64,000 nucleotides of DNA from Tropicimonas sp. IMCC34011 (GTDB taxonomy: Bacteria; Pseudomonadota; Alphaproteobacteria; Rhodobacterales; Rhodobacteraceae): the NCBI RefSeq assembly GCF_003390865.1, contig NZ_QMEJ01000005.1, positions 1 to 64,000 on the forward strand. Direction: 5' to 3'. This document shows positions 1 through 10,254 of this stretch, piece by piece. Numbering within the stretch: the first letter of the stretch is position 1; each line of letters starts with the position of its first letter. The position numbers and the translations under genes were made by a program. Below the pieces are notes generated by a model. The model ran no database searches and was not told the origin of the DNA. It was given only the letters and a program-made list of their open reading frames with translations.

Positions 1-9
1 AAAAAGCAC

Positions 10-1737
<1,728 letters not shown>

Positions 1738-1740
1738 GGA

Positions 1741-1932
1741 TCACTCTTTCGGATCGGAAGCTGCGATCTCCTCGAGCACGGCCTGCTGTGCGAGCAAACG
1801 GACGAGATGGCGCAGCGCTGGATGAAACGGCTCCGGCGGTTCGCAAACGCCGGGACGAGACGCACGGTCCAGGGACGGCGCCGCGGGCGGCGTCTCCTCT
1901 GGCTCTGCATGTCTTGTCCGGTCCCGTGCCAT
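1741..1932 (-). CDS. Small hypothetical protein upstream of recombinase
   Basis: A 63-aa open frame ending three bases before the recombinase start and reading the same way. The N-terminal half is rich in Pro and Arg; the C-terminal half (FHPALRHLVRLLAQQAVLEE) is a likely amphipathic helix. The close coupling suggests co-expression with the recombinase and possibly a role as its accessory (directionality) factor, but there is no recognisable domain and no strong ribosome-binding site. It could be a chance frame. Confidence 0.45.
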   Translation of the reverse strand: MARDRTRHAEPEETPPAAPSLDRASRPGVCEPPEPFHPALRHLVRLLAQQAVLEEIAASDPKE

Positions 1933-2504
1933 TGGCCGAGTTTTCCCGATCCCCCGCAGCTGGATGCAGCGGGTGGTTCATGATGGTGTTGATCTGTCCG
2001 GGACCTGCCCCGGTGGCTGTTGTCATCATCATACTCTGGGAGATCGGGCAGGGTCGCCGGACAAGAGAGGGAGCTCAGGGGAGATCGGTCGGGTTTCTGT
2101 GGAAAACTCGAGGCCGAGATGTGCGGCGGCAGCGCGTTGGCGGAGCCGGGCCGGCGAACATCCGTGACGCTCCCCCGGGCAAAACATTACCAGGAGGGAA
2201 TTCTCCGGAGTTTGCCGGCTTCGATCCGGGATCGGGCGACGTTCGCCCGAAGTTTGCGATTTGCTTTTGTGCCACCGGGCCGCGGCGCCGCCGTCATTGC
2301 CGGGCAATGACGGCGATGCGGCTCCGGATTTGCGAATACGATTTGTGCAAACCGCGGTCGCGCGCCGCGCCATCGCCGCGATTTCGCGATTTCCTTTATG
2401 GCAATGCGCTGTGACGAGTGGTGTGATCGCAGCACGATAAGGGCAGGCGCGCCGGTGCTGGGGCGCGCCCACCTTGCGTTCTATTGCGCTGATGCGCCTC
2501 CGCC
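1933..2504. other. Non-coding leader region with a 27-bp palindrome
   Basis: About 570 bases between the recombinase unit and the FtsH-like gene. No frame here looks coding. The striking element is a perfect palindrome at 2289-2315; otherwise I see only GC-rich sequence. Promoters for the leftward recombinase unit probably lie in this interval. Confidence 0.5.
2289..2315. promoter_or_regulatory. Perfect 27-bp palindrome (operator candidate)
   Basis: Arms CGCCGTCATTGCC (2289-2301) and GGCAATGACGGCG (2303-2315) are exact reverse complements around a single G at 2302. No T-run follows on either strand, so it is not a terminator. It lies upstream of the recombinase unit and downstream of the FtsH-like gene. 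A dimeric regulator or recombinase could bind it. Confidence 0.5.
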
Positions 2505-4676
2505 TCACGCGGTGGTCTTCGCGGTGTTGTCCACGGGGAGGCCCGCGAGCCAGGGGTGGAGGTCGGCTTCGGTCAGCTCGCGGCGGTCGACGAGGTGGGC
2601 GGCGAGGCGTTCGAGCAGATCCCGGTGGGGCTCGAGGAGCGCGCGGGCGCGGCGTTCGAACCGGTCCAGCCGGACGCGGAGGCGCGTGGCATCGTCCGGG
2701 CCGAGGCGCTGCATGGCCGCCGGGCCGAGCCAGGCGTTGCCATTGATGCCAAGCCCGAATTCCCGGTCGAACTGCAACTGGAGCGCCGACGCGGTCGCGA
2801 GATCGCTGCTCTCTCCGCCGCCGGCTCCGGCGCTGATGCCGCCCAGAAGCAGGCGTTCGGCGGCACGCCCTGCGAGGACGATCGTCAACTCGGCCTCGAA
2901 CTCGGGCGCGGTGCCTTCGGTGATCGCGGTGCCGCGCGAGGTGGCGCCGCCCCCGGAGGAAAGTTGCATGCGGCGGACCGGACCGGCCCCCAACAGGGTG
3001 GCCACGACCGCATGGCCGCTTTCGTGGATCGCCGCGCGGCGGTCGTAGGCGGGCCTCTGTTCGGAGCGCTCCGAGAGCAGCCGGTCGGGATCGCAGGCCT
3101 GGCCCTCCCGCCGGGCCGCCGATCGCCCGGCACGGAGGGCGGCGTCGATGGTGGCCGGGGTGTCGCCCGCGAAGTGCCTCGTGAGCTCCGCCAACTGATC
3201 GCCGCTGGCGTCTGGCATCGCCCGGGCCAGCATGTGCTGGATCTGCGCCAGGCTCGGCCGGTCGAGGCTGCAGTGCAGGTCAAACCGGCCCGCCCTGAGG
3301 ATCGCCGGATCCAGATCCTCTGGGTGGTTGCTTGCGCCGATTAGGAGAACGCCTCCCGCGCGCTGCAGCTGATCGATCTCGCCCAGGAACTGATTGATGA
3401 CTTGGGCGCGATAGCTCGAGCCGTGCCGGTCCGCGCTGTCCCGGGATCCCGCAGCGTCGATCTCGTCGATGAAGAGCACGCTAGGCTTTTTGCGCAGGGC
3501 GTCATTGAAACTGCGGCGCATCTCGCGAAGCATGTCGCCAAGGTGGCCGAAGGTCTGCCAAGTCCCGAAGGAGGTCTCGATCAGGGGCACGCCGGCAGAG
3601 GCGGCGATGCCGCGCGCGAGCACGGACTTGCCGGTGCCCGGCGGGCCCGAAAGCAGAAGCGAGTGAGAGAGTTCGCGCCACTCCGCGTCGCCGCGCCGCC
3701 AGGCTGAAAGGTCTGCAACGAGAGCCGCCGCAGCGCGGTGCGCCGGGCCGTCGCCGCCGATCTGCTCCAGCGTCATGACGCCAGGCTCCGCGCCCGCAGG
3801 CGCGAGGATCTCCGTCAGGGCGCGGGCCGCCGCGGCAGCGTCCGGGGCTCGCAGTGCGGCGAGGAGGCCGAGCGTGTCGAGATCCGCCAGCTCCGCGTCG
3901 CTCGGCAAGAGCGGGCGGACATGGGCGCGATCGATCTTGCCGGTCGAGGAGTGAGTCTGCCCCAAGAGCGCGAGCAGGATCTCACGATCGATCTCCGCGA
4001 AGCGGATCGCGGGCGGTAGCACCCGGGCCAGTTGCGCCGGCAGCCGCGCCCCCGTCGGCAGCAGGATCATCAGAGGCTGCGGATGCGCCAATGCGGCGAG
4101 GATCTCGGTCTCGAGCCGGCTCACGGCGGTCTCGGAGACCCTGCCATGCGTCCCGTCGGCCGGGCGGAGCAGCTGCAGGATGCCGCCCTTCGCCGCGCGC
4201 GGAGCGCGCGACTGCGCGGCCCAGCCCTTGGGCAGGAGCAGGCGCCCGATCGATGTCGCGGCGCCGCTAAGCTGCTCGGGCGGGATGCCCTCGATCACCG
4301 TGACACTGCCGCGGCGGAGGGTCTCGAGAAAGGTCGCCTCCGTCCTGAAGGTGGCCGCGAGCCGCAACGCGGTCAGGATCTTGCCCGGTTCGATGAACCG
4401 TGCGGGCATGTCGGCGCCGGTCTCATCAAGCGTCCAGCCGTCGACGCCTGCCGCGCGCATCGCCTCGAGATCGCGCGAGTCCTGGCGCTGGCTGATCTCG
4501 AGCTCGTCGAGCAGCTCGACCACGCTCGGGCCGGGGCGCGGCTCGGCCGGACCGATCCCCTCGCCATCCTCGGTGATGTCGAGATCGAAGGTGCTGTCGG
4601 CCTCCGCCTGGCGGAGACGGCGCATCAGGAGGCGCGCAAGGGGCGCCCAGACGGGGCTCTGTGTGGTCTTCGGCAT
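2505..4676 (-). CDS. Soluble FtsH-like AAA+ zinc metalloprotease
   Basis: A 723-aa protein combining an AAA+ ATPase and an M41-type peptidase. The Walker A motif GPPGTGKS is near 344-351, Walker B VLFIDE near 400-405, and an arginine finger lies in LRAGRFD. The zinc motif HESGH is near 551-555, and a later Asp-bearing segment (ESSDLATA) matches the third ligand region of FtsH. All catalytic residues look intact. Unlike FtsH, no membrane segment is seen; the N-terminal 330 residues form an unrelated domain. I prefer the ATG at 4676, which has GGAG nine bases upstream; an ATG at 4691 would add five residues. It presumably unfolds and degrades specific proteins in the cytoplasm. Its substrate and its benefit to the island are unknown. 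Confidence 0.85.
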   Translation of the reverse strand: MPKTTQSPVWAPLARLLMRRLRQAEADSTFDLDITEDGEGIGPAEPRPGPSVVELLDELEISQRQDSRDLEAMRAAGVDGWTLDETGADMPARFIEPGKILTALRLAATFRTEATFLETLRRGSVTVIEGIPPEQLSGAATSIGRLLLPKGWAAQSRAPRAAKGGILQLLRPADGTHGRVSETAVSRLETEILAALAHPQPLMILLPTGARLPAQLARVLPPAIRFAEIDREILLALLGQTHSSTGKIDRAHVRPLLPSDAELADLDTLGLLAALRAPDAAAAARALTEILAPAGAEPGVMTLEQIGGDGPAHRAAAALVADLSAWRRGDAEWRELSHSLLLSGPPGTGKSVLARGIAASAGVPLIETSFGTWQTFGHLGDMLREMRRSFNDALRKKPSVLFIDEIDAAGSRDSADRHGSSYRAQVINQFLGEIDQLQRAGGVLLIGASNHPEDLDPAILRAGRFDLHCSLDRPSLAQIQHMLARAMPDASGDQLAELTRHFAGDTPATIDAALRAGRSAARREGQACDPDRLLSERSEQRPAYDRRAAIHESGHAVVATLLGAGPVRRMQLSSGGGATSRGTAITEGTAPEFEAELTIVLAGRAAERLLLGGISAGAGGGESSDLATASALQLQFDREFGLGINGNAWLGPAAMQRLGPDDATRLRVRLDRFERRARALLEPHRDLLERLAAHLVDRRELTEADLHPWLAGLPVDNTAKTTA

Positions 4677-4764
4677 GTCGCGGTGCTCCATGACACAAGA
4701 AAAGGGGACGGCTAACGCCGGTTATTTCTTCGGAAAAAAGGGGGGAGGGACGGATGGGGCGCGA

Positions 4765-5715
4765 TCAGTCCGGGGCAGGGGTGCCGGTGTCGAGCCGCTC
4801 CAGCATGTCCAGGATCACGGGCTCCAGATCGGCGATGTAGATCTCCGATTTCACCTTCAGCCAAGGGCCATAGTGTTCGGCTGGAACGACGCTGCCCGGA
4901 TGGCTGCGTCTGAGCGCGGCATGCATCCTCTTCTCAAGGTACAATGCGAGGTGGCCGGTCCGGATCTGGATGCTGCGAAGGATCTGCCCGGAAGGCTGGG
5001 CTTGCTCGGACAGGTCGGGGGTCCGCAGGAGCTGCCAGTTCATCCGGCTCTCAGGATTCCGGGAAAACCCGAGCTTCACCAGCGGCGGCAGTCCGGGAAG
5101 CTCGAAGCGCATGCAGTAGATGAAGCTCGGGCTCGCCGACCAGCAAACGCCGCAGCCAGCGCAGGTGACGCGTTCTGTGCGCATGTTCACGGGCGCGATC
5201 TCCTGCTCGTGCCCGCAGTCGTGGCGGTAGCGGCGGTAGGTCACGCCGTGCTCATGTGCAGGACCGAGCAGCGTCCACCCGGCGGCCGTCGCCTCGGCCT
5301 CTTCCTTGGCGCGCTGGCATGTCTCACAGCGCAGCGCGCAGATGCCGGCTGCGATCCGCTTGATCAGCCCGAACTGGCGGCTCACCTCATGGCCGCAGGG
5401 GGCGCGATAGCGGCCGCGCCTGGGATCCTGCGGATCGCGGCCCAGCCAGCTGAGGCCGGCCGCCGCGGCATCCGCCTCCCAGCGGGCCGTGACGCAGTGC
5501 GGGCAGAGTGGGGTGCTGCCGACCACGACGCTGTGGCGCTTATCATGTTCCTGCCCACAGGTCTGGCACTGCAGGACTACCCGGGCGCGGTCCTTGCAAC
5601 GCCTCGTGATGTGGAAGCCGTTGGCCTGAGCTTTGGCATGCCAATGCGCGGGGATCGGCATCGCCGCGTCAAGCGGCATGGACGACGGGAGGGTGTTAGT
5701 GTGGGGCTGGGTCAT
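4765..5715 (-). CDS. Zinc-ribbon / GIY-YIG (T5orf172-like) protein
   Basis: A 316-aa protein with a string of Cys/His pairs. CQTCGQEH, CPHC, CGH, CETC, CGHE and CAGCGVC occur between about residues 49 and 190 and look like four short zinc-ribbon units. The C-terminal part has FIYCMRF, then VKLGFSRNPESRM, which fits the GIY-YIG superfamily branch called T5orf172. The likely activity is DNA cleavage or binding guided by the zinc modules; this is inference. The start at 5715 is supported by GGAG seven bases upstream. It is transcribed in the same direction as the FtsH-like gene, 88 bp before it, so they may form one cargo operon. Confidence 0.7.
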   Translation of the reverse strand: MTQPHTNTLPSSMPLDAAMPIPAHWHAKAQANGFHITRRCKDRARVVLQCQTCGQEHDKRHSVVVGSTPLCPHCVTARWEADAAAAGLSWLGRDPQDPRRGRYRAPCGHEVSRQFGLIKRIAAGICALRCETCQRAKEEAEATAAGWTLLGPAHEHGVTYRRYRHDCGHEQEIAPVNMRTERVTCAGCGVCWSASPSFIYCMRFELPGLPPLVKLGFSRNPESRMNWQLLRTPDLSEQAQPSGQILRSIQIRTGHLALYLEKRMHAALRRSHPGSVVPAEHYGPWLKVKSEIYIADLEPVILDMLERLDTGTPAPD

Positions 5716-5857
5716 GACGAGACTCCGGGATCAAGGCGTGGCCGTCCCGCGGCCTGGACGGGCGCGGAGGACGGCACGCGGAATTGACGTGCGGACACGG
5801 GGGGAGGCGCCCGGCGCGACGCGCGCGGGCGGATGTCGGTCTGGCGGGGAGGTCTCG

Positions 5858-6397
5858 CTAGAGAGCCGGCGCGAGCGTCATCGTGGCGGGCTCGCGGTGC
5901 GTGGCATCGTCATCCCACGCTGAGGCGGGATCGTCGAACTCGCCGAGCTCCGCGAGCGCCGCGATCTGGGCGTGGCAGGTCTCTAGCATCTGCCGCACCC
6001 GGTCCGCGACCACGCCGGTCTCGACGCAGGCGAAGAGCTCCGCATGGGTACCGAGCAGGGCGTGCAGGGAGGTGAACGCGTCTTCGCTGGGGCTCTCGAT
6101 CAGGGCGTGGACCAGCATTCCCGACCGCTTGAGAGGCAGGTCCTCGCGCCGGGCAATCGGCGCCGACCCGATGCGCCCCGCGAGGTCGAGTGCCTTGGCC
6201 CGGGCGCGCTCGGCCTCCCTCGTCCAGTCGACGAACGCCGGATCGAAACAATCCGCATGCTCAAGGTCGCGTTCGCATTCGATGTATCCGGCGAGCACCG
6301 GGATCAGCCGGGAGAACCCGGACGAGATCGGGGTGTGCCAGAAGTGCGCAAACGGTTCAGTCACGCTCGGCGGCGTGATACGCGGGAAGGTAGCCAT
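5858..6397 (-). CDS. Hypothetical protein
   Basis: A 179-aa acidic protein with no family I can name. It is mostly helical in appearance, with no signal peptide or membrane segment. I chose the ATG at 6397 (MATFPRITPP) because AAGGAG lies six bases upstream, rather than a longer frame opening at 6544 that would overlap the control region. It is transcribed away from the small RHH gene, and its promoter overlaps the TGCACACA repeats, so the RHH protein probably represses it. Confidence 0.7.
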   Translation of the reverse strand: MATFPRITPPSVTEPFAHFWHTPISSGFSRLIPVLAGYIECERDLEHADCFDPAFVDWTREAERARAKALDLAGRIGSAPIARREDLPLKRSGMLVHALIESPSEDAFTSLHALLGTHAELFACVETGVVADRVRQMLETCHAQIAALAELGEFDDPASAWDDDATHREPATMTLAPAL

Positions 6398-6473
6398 GGT
6401 GATCTCCTTATCCGAGATTGGCGTGGTTAGGGCTGGGCGGGGAGATCCTACCTTCCCCTCAGCCCGTTGCGCA

Positions 6474-6528
6474 TGTGTGCAACTGGATTTAATATGCACA
6501 CACTGACGATGAATGTCAACTGCACACA
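6474..6528 (-). promoter_or_regulatory. Divergent promoter with three TGCACACA operator repeats
   Basis: The octamer TGCACACA occurs at 6495-6502 and 6521-6528, and inverted (TGTGTGCA) at 6474-6481. On the minus strand a consensus -35 TTGACA (plus-strand 6514-6519) is followed after 17 bases by CATATT (6491-6496), a possible -10 for the 179-aa gene. The repeats overlap this promoter. The small RHH protein encoded just to the right is the obvious candidate to bind them, because RHH dimers typically recognise short repeated sites. Confidence 0.6.
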
Positions 6529-6537
6529 AGTGAACAC

Positions 6538-6690
6538 ATGGCAAAAACTTCTGCTATATCGGTACGTGTAACTGAAGCAACCAAGCTCGCGGTAGAGAAG
6601 GCCGCTGAAGAGGATGGTCGCTCAGTTGCTTCGTACGTGGAGCGCCTCCTCAATGCGCACCTCAAGGAAGCCGGCTATCTGTCAAAGTGA
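6538..6690 (+). CDS. Ribbon-helix-helix (CopG/Arc-like) regulator
   Basis: A 50-aa protein starting MAKTSAISVRV. The short beta strand (AISVRV) followed by two helices (TKLAVEKAAEEDGRSV and ASYVERLLNAHLKEAG) is the RHH fold of small DNA-binding repressors. There is no toxin-like partner directly beside it; the divergent neighbour is the 179-aa gene. Its start lies ten bases to the right of an operator repeat, so autoregulation is likely. Confidence 0.8.
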   Translation: MAKTSAISVRVTEATKLAVEKAAEEDGRSVASYVERLLNAHLKEAGYLSK

Positions 6691-6959
6691 GTAGATCAGT
6701 TGTGGCAACCGGAAGTTATCCGACGCGCCCTCGTCCAGTGGCTTGAGATGACGGGAGAAAGCCGCGGGTAATCGGCGCCACTTTCTATGGCCCCGCGCGT
6801 CGATGATCCGACAAGCCGTTCTGCCGCACTAGCCCCTCCGGTTCTTGTCTGCCAACTGACCCATATCGGACATTCAGATCCCGGACAGTCCGGGTTCAGC
6901 AGGCTGCTGACCGCGGACGGCGAGGGGAGGGCGCAGACCCGGCACGGTCGGCGAGGAGG
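6691..6959. other. Non-coding stretch before the oriT candidate
   Basis: I see no gene, repeat or clear signal here; open frames are short and have no ribosome-binding sites. Confidence 0.5.
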
Positions 6960-7245
6960 GGATCGATGGGGGTATCCCCCTCGCGAGCAGGCATGTTGAA
7001 GGTTCGGGGCCCAGCCCGAAACTGCAACGGGGTACGCGGTGAGGATCCCGGGCGTGCCGGTCCCGGAGACCCGAGCGGGCGACGATGCCGAGCGATGCCC
7101 GGTCGCGTCCTGAAAAGCGCCGGCGGCGCGCGGGGTGTCGAGAGGGGCATCGCCCCTTCGGCCTGGGGTTTCGAAAGGGGACGCGCAGCGGTCCCCTTCG
7201 CCGGAGAGGCATAATCAGGCGCGCAGCGGGGGGTTATGCCTAGTA
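6960..7245 (+). other. Candidate origin of transfer (oriT)
   Basis: Four inverted repeats are packed just upstream of the relaxase. They are GGGGG/CCCCC at 6968-6980, AGGGGC/GCCCCT at 7143-7157, AAGGGGAC/GTCCCCTT at 7175-7198, and AGGCATAA/TTATGCCT at 7207-7241 with a 19-nt spacer. Clustered inverted repeats immediately upstream of a MobV-type relaxase are the usual arrangement of its oriT. The nick position cannot be assigned by eye. Confidence 0.5.
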
Positions 7246-7340
7246 GGTTTTGCCATGCGGAACCCGACGTGGCAGACAAACAGATGATCTTGCTGAAAAT
7301 GGTGTTTCGGATTTTCGCCGATCGCGCGGATCCTCGGGGT

Positions 7341-8936
7341 ATGAAAGATCTACCCGACACCCAAACCCAGCTTTCCCCGGACGCCAATCCCCGTGCTGTG
7401 TCCGTCCGACTTGAATCGCGCACAATGTCGAAAGCCAAGGGCACGCGGCGCCACGACTTCAGGATCGGCAAGCTTCCGAGCTATGTCAAGAAAGAGCGCG
7501 TCCACCTCAATCGCATTCTGATGCCGATGCGGCCTCTCCCACAGATCAAGAGGGAGAATGCCGAGCTGCGCAAGAAAGCGGGACGGCAGCGGGCCATGAA
7601 GTCGAATGCCGCCGTGATCACCTCCGGCATCATCACGTTCGGTCGCAAGGCAGCGGAGATGTTTGAATCCCTTTCATCGTCCAAGCAGGATGACGCCTTC
7701 CGGGACCTCGCCAAGGCCATCGCGGCACAGCTCGACACGTCGCTTGAATCCCTGGTGATCCACCTGGACGAAACCGCGGTCCATGCGCACTTCACGCTCA
7801 GGAGTTACACGACCGCAGGTCTGGCTCTCAGCGAGGCCGCCAAGCGTGGGACGATGTCAGGCCTCCAGGATCTGGCAGCCGAGATCATGCAACAGTACGA
7901 GCCCGGAATCGAACGGGGCCACCGGAAGTGGGACCGCATCGAGGCGGGAGCGGACCATCCTGATACCCTCCATCGTAGCGTCCGCCAATTGCATCAGGAC
8001 CTGCCGAGAGAGCTTGAGGTGCTTCGCCGCCAGCGTGACGAGGAGCAACGGGCGCTCGCGGAGCTCTCAAGCCAGAGAGAGGCCGAGCGGCTCGCATTGG
8101 ATACACTCCTCGCAGAGAGCGGGGACGCCGAGGCGGATCTCAACCTCATGTGGGGGGAACAACAGACCCGGATCGCCGAACTGGCATGGATGAAGGCGGA
8201 CCAAAAGGCGCAGCAGTCGGAACTCGATGTGCTGAGGGCCTCCGCCGACAAGACGCGAAGGCACTTGGCCGAGCTCGACGCGAAAGCCATCGAGGAGGAG
8301 AAAAGGGACAAGCGGCGGAAGACCTACATGGCCCGCCTCGAAAAGAAAGAGGCGGAGATCGCGGCAGGGCAGGCCGACCTCGCAAGAAGGTCTGCGGATA
8401 CGGCGGCGGCCGAAGCTGCTCTGGCGGAGACTGCGCGCCGTATCGAGGCAAGCGAGGCCGACCTGGCGCTCCGGGAGCAGCGCCAGACCGAGGCAGCAGA
8501 GGCGGCACGTCTCGAGGCCATGAAACTGAAGGTCCGCGAGGCTGACGTGACGACGAGGGAGAAGGAGGCGGCGGCGGCCCGGTTCGAATTGGAGACAGAA
8601 GCTGAAGAGGTACGGACGCAGAAGTGCGAGCTCGATACCAGCCTCGTGGCCATCGATCATGTCCTTGGGGCGGTCGAGACCGGAGGGATCCGGGTCAAGG
8701 ACAACGGGAAGATCACCCTGGATGATCCGACGCCAGTGTTGGCCGCGCCGAAGTCCCTTCTGGACAGGTTGATGCCGAGCATCTTCCGGCTCGTTCGAAA
8801 GATCGATGCGACAGACAAGCGGGCGTCGCGTGTCGAGGCGATGATGGAACGGGTGCGCCGGCTCCTCCGCCGTCCGGATCTGCCGAAGGACGTCGAGAAA
8901 GAGGCAAACGACATCACGCGTGATTGGGACATGTGA
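7341..8936 (+). CDS. MobV/Pre-like relaxase
   Basis: A 531-aa mobilization protein of the Mob_Pre kind, expected to nick the island at oriT so that one strand can be moved by a helper conjugation system. The histidine motif HLDETAVHAHF (about 141-151) matches the HxDE..PHxH metal-binding motif, with Ala-Val in place of the usual Pro step. Residues about 30-60 hold the conserved N-terminal segment with RRHDFRIGKL. A long charged coiled coil fills about 215-430. The start at 7341 keeps the segment VSVRLES in frame; an ATG at 7425 would cut it off, and a longer frame from 7236 would run into the oriT candidate. Its last 50 bases reappear at 19445, where a second element has decayed. Confidence 0.8.
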   Translation: MKDLPDTQTQLSPDANPRAVSVRLESRTMSKAKGTRRHDFRIGKLPSYVKKERVHLNRILMPMRPLPQIKRENAELRKKAGRQRAMKSNAAVITSGIITFGRKAAEMFESLSSSKQDDAFRDLAKAIAAQLDTSLESLVIHLDETAVHAHFTLRSYTTAGLALSEAAKRGTMSGLQDLAAEIMQQYEPGIERGHRKWDRIEAGADHPDTLHRSVRQLHQDLPRELEVLRRQRDEEQRALAELSSQREAERLALDTLLAESGDAEADLNLMWGEQQTRIAELAWMKADQKAQQSELDVLRASADKTRRHLAELDAKAIEEEKRDKRRKTYMARLEKKEAEIAAGQADLARRSADTAAAEAALAETARRIEASEADLALREQRQTEAAEAARLEAMKLKVREADVTTREKEAAAARFELETEAEEVRTQKCELDTSLVAIDHVLGAVETGGIRVKDNGKITLDDPTPVLAAPKSLLDRLMPSIFRLVRKIDATDKRASRVEAMMERVRRLLRRPDLPKDVEKEANDITRDWDM

Positions 8937-9104
8937 AGACCTCGGCCGCAAGCGTTCGAGGCCTGGGGGTGGATCGTTCCGCGTGCCGGGAGCACGCGCC
9001 GAGCGCCGCGGTGATGCACGACTAGGCCGTCCCCCCGTGGCGAACCGTCATTTACGTGGAGGCAAGCGGTTGGCATATGTCGGGCGGAAGAGAAAGGACA
9101 CGGC

Positions 9105-9812
9105 ATGAGGATCAGTGATCGTATACCCTGGCGCGTCGTCCTTCTTGCAGCCACGCTCAGCGGCGCACCGTCTCTTCCGTTTGCATTCGAGCGGGAGGGA
9201 GCTGTGGCGACCGTGTCCGGCCGAGCCGAGGTCGTCGATGGGGATGGCCTGCGGGTCGGACCGGTGGCAATCCGTATCCACGGCATCGATGCTCCCGAGG
9301 CAGGTCAGACCTGCCGCGCCGCGGAAGGTGGCCGCTGGCCCTGCGGCGTCCAGGCGATCGCGGCTCTCGACGCTATGGCCGGCAACCGGCAGGTCGTGTG
9401 CATTGCTCTGGATCGGGATCGCTATGGCCGCATCGTGGCGCGTTGCACCGTCGATGGCGCGGACGTAGCCGAAGCTCTCATCCGGGCCGGCCTTGCATGG
9501 GCGTACCGTGAATACAGTTCCGACTACGTCGCGCTCGAAGATCCGGCCCGCGAGAGCGGCCACGGTATCTGGCAGGCACCAACCGAGCCGGCCTGGGAGT
9601 TTCGCGCCGACCGTTGGGGCCGAGCTGTCGCCGCTGCGCCAGACGGATGCCCGATCAAGGGCAACATCGCGTCGGGCGGAGAACGGATATACCACACGCC
9701 GTGGTCGTCGTGGTACGCGCGGACCGAGATCGACCTGGCGCGGGGTGAACGCTGGTTCTGCGACGAAGCGGAGGCGGTAGCCGCCGGGTGGCGCGCCGCG
9801 CGAGGGCGGTAG
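9105..9812 (+). CDS. Secreted thermonuclease (SNase-like)
   Basis: A 235-aa protein with an N-terminal signal-like segment (about 1-28), then a staphylococcal-nuclease fold. The motif RIHGIDAPE (57-65) carries the arginine and acidic residues that bind calcium and phosphate, and DRYGRIVARC supplies the second arginine. The C-terminal 70 residues, with paired cysteines (DGCPIKGNI and RWFCDE), form an extra domain common in alphaproteobacterial relatives. The start has AAAGGA seven bases upstream. It lies 168 bp after the relaxase on the same strand. A frameshifted copy is present at 19636-20333, so this gene pairs with relaxases in both elements. It probably degrades nucleic acid in the periplasm or outside the cell. 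Confidence 0.88.
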   Translation: MRISDRIPWRVVLLAATLSGAPSLPFAFEREGAVATVSGRAEVVDGDGLRVGPVAIRIHGIDAPEAGQTCRAAEGGRWPCGVQAIAALDAMAGNRQVVCIALDRDRYGRIVARCTVDGADVAEALIRAGLAWAYREYSSDYVALEDPARESGHGIWQAPTEPAWEFRADRWGRAVAAAPDGCPIKGNIASGGERIYHTPWSSWYARTEIDLARGERWFCDEAEAVAAGWRAARGR

Positions 9813-9906
9813 GTCACCGAACCATTCGATGAAGCGAGCGGCGCGTCAGCAGTCCCATTGGATCGCCTCGCCCGGCCGCCCTGGCCAGAGCATGTCAGGG
9901 TGTTTC

Positions 9907-10047
9907 TCATGGACCCCAGGCGAGCGACAATCGGCTCAAGGCGCGCGCCACGGCGAGCGTCTCTTGGGCGGTCTCGGCAAGAGCGTATTCCCACCGGCAG
10001 CCGATCCGCTCCTCCTCCCGGCAGCTTTCGAGTTTTCTAACGCGCAT
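9907..10047 (-). CDS. Small hypothetical protein
   Basis: A 46-aa open frame beginning MRVRKLESCR and ending LAWGP. It contains two cysteines and a C-terminal amphipathic helix (AQETLAVARALSRLSLAWG). The amino acid composition looks protein-like, but there is no clear ribosome-binding site and no recognised family. It follows a truncated frame on the same strand. Confidence 0.35.
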   Translation of the reverse strand: MRVRKLESCREEERIGCRWEYALAETAQETLAVARALSRLSLAWGP

Positions 10048-10082
10048 AGGGCGGATCTTCACCGGCTAGAGCTAAAAGAAGA

Positions 10083-10230
10083 TTAACGCGCGAAGCCGAA
10101 GCTGCCCTGCACGCAGCGCGCGGCGAAGGTCGGGTTCGAGTCCTGATTACCGATGCCGAGACGCAGATGAACGGCAACTCTCGCGAAATCGCATTGCCAT
10201 TGGCAAGACCGATCATTCAGTGCGTTCATC
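10083..10230 (-). pseudogene. 3' fragment of an unknown gene cut by IS remnant
   Basis: The minus-strand frame ending at 10083 reads GIGNQDSNPTFAARCVQGSF near its C-terminus, which looks like real protein. The same frame is interrupted upstream, where transposase sequence begins on the other strand at about 10250. I take it as the tail of a gene broken by the insertion; no family is recognised. Confidence 0.3.
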
Positions 10231-10254
10231 GGAGCATTCTTCCAAGCCGAAGCA

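Noticed and set aside
6787-6999. A 70-aa open frame left of the oriT candidate
   Set aside because: No ribosome-binding site, no protein-like pattern, and it overlaps the inverted repeats.
10125-10165. A tRNA-like phrase (GGTTCGAGTCC) near 10140
   Set aside because: Only the T-arm-like part is present; no acceptor, D or anticodon arm can be formed around it, and the stretch reads as the tail of a minus-strand frame.
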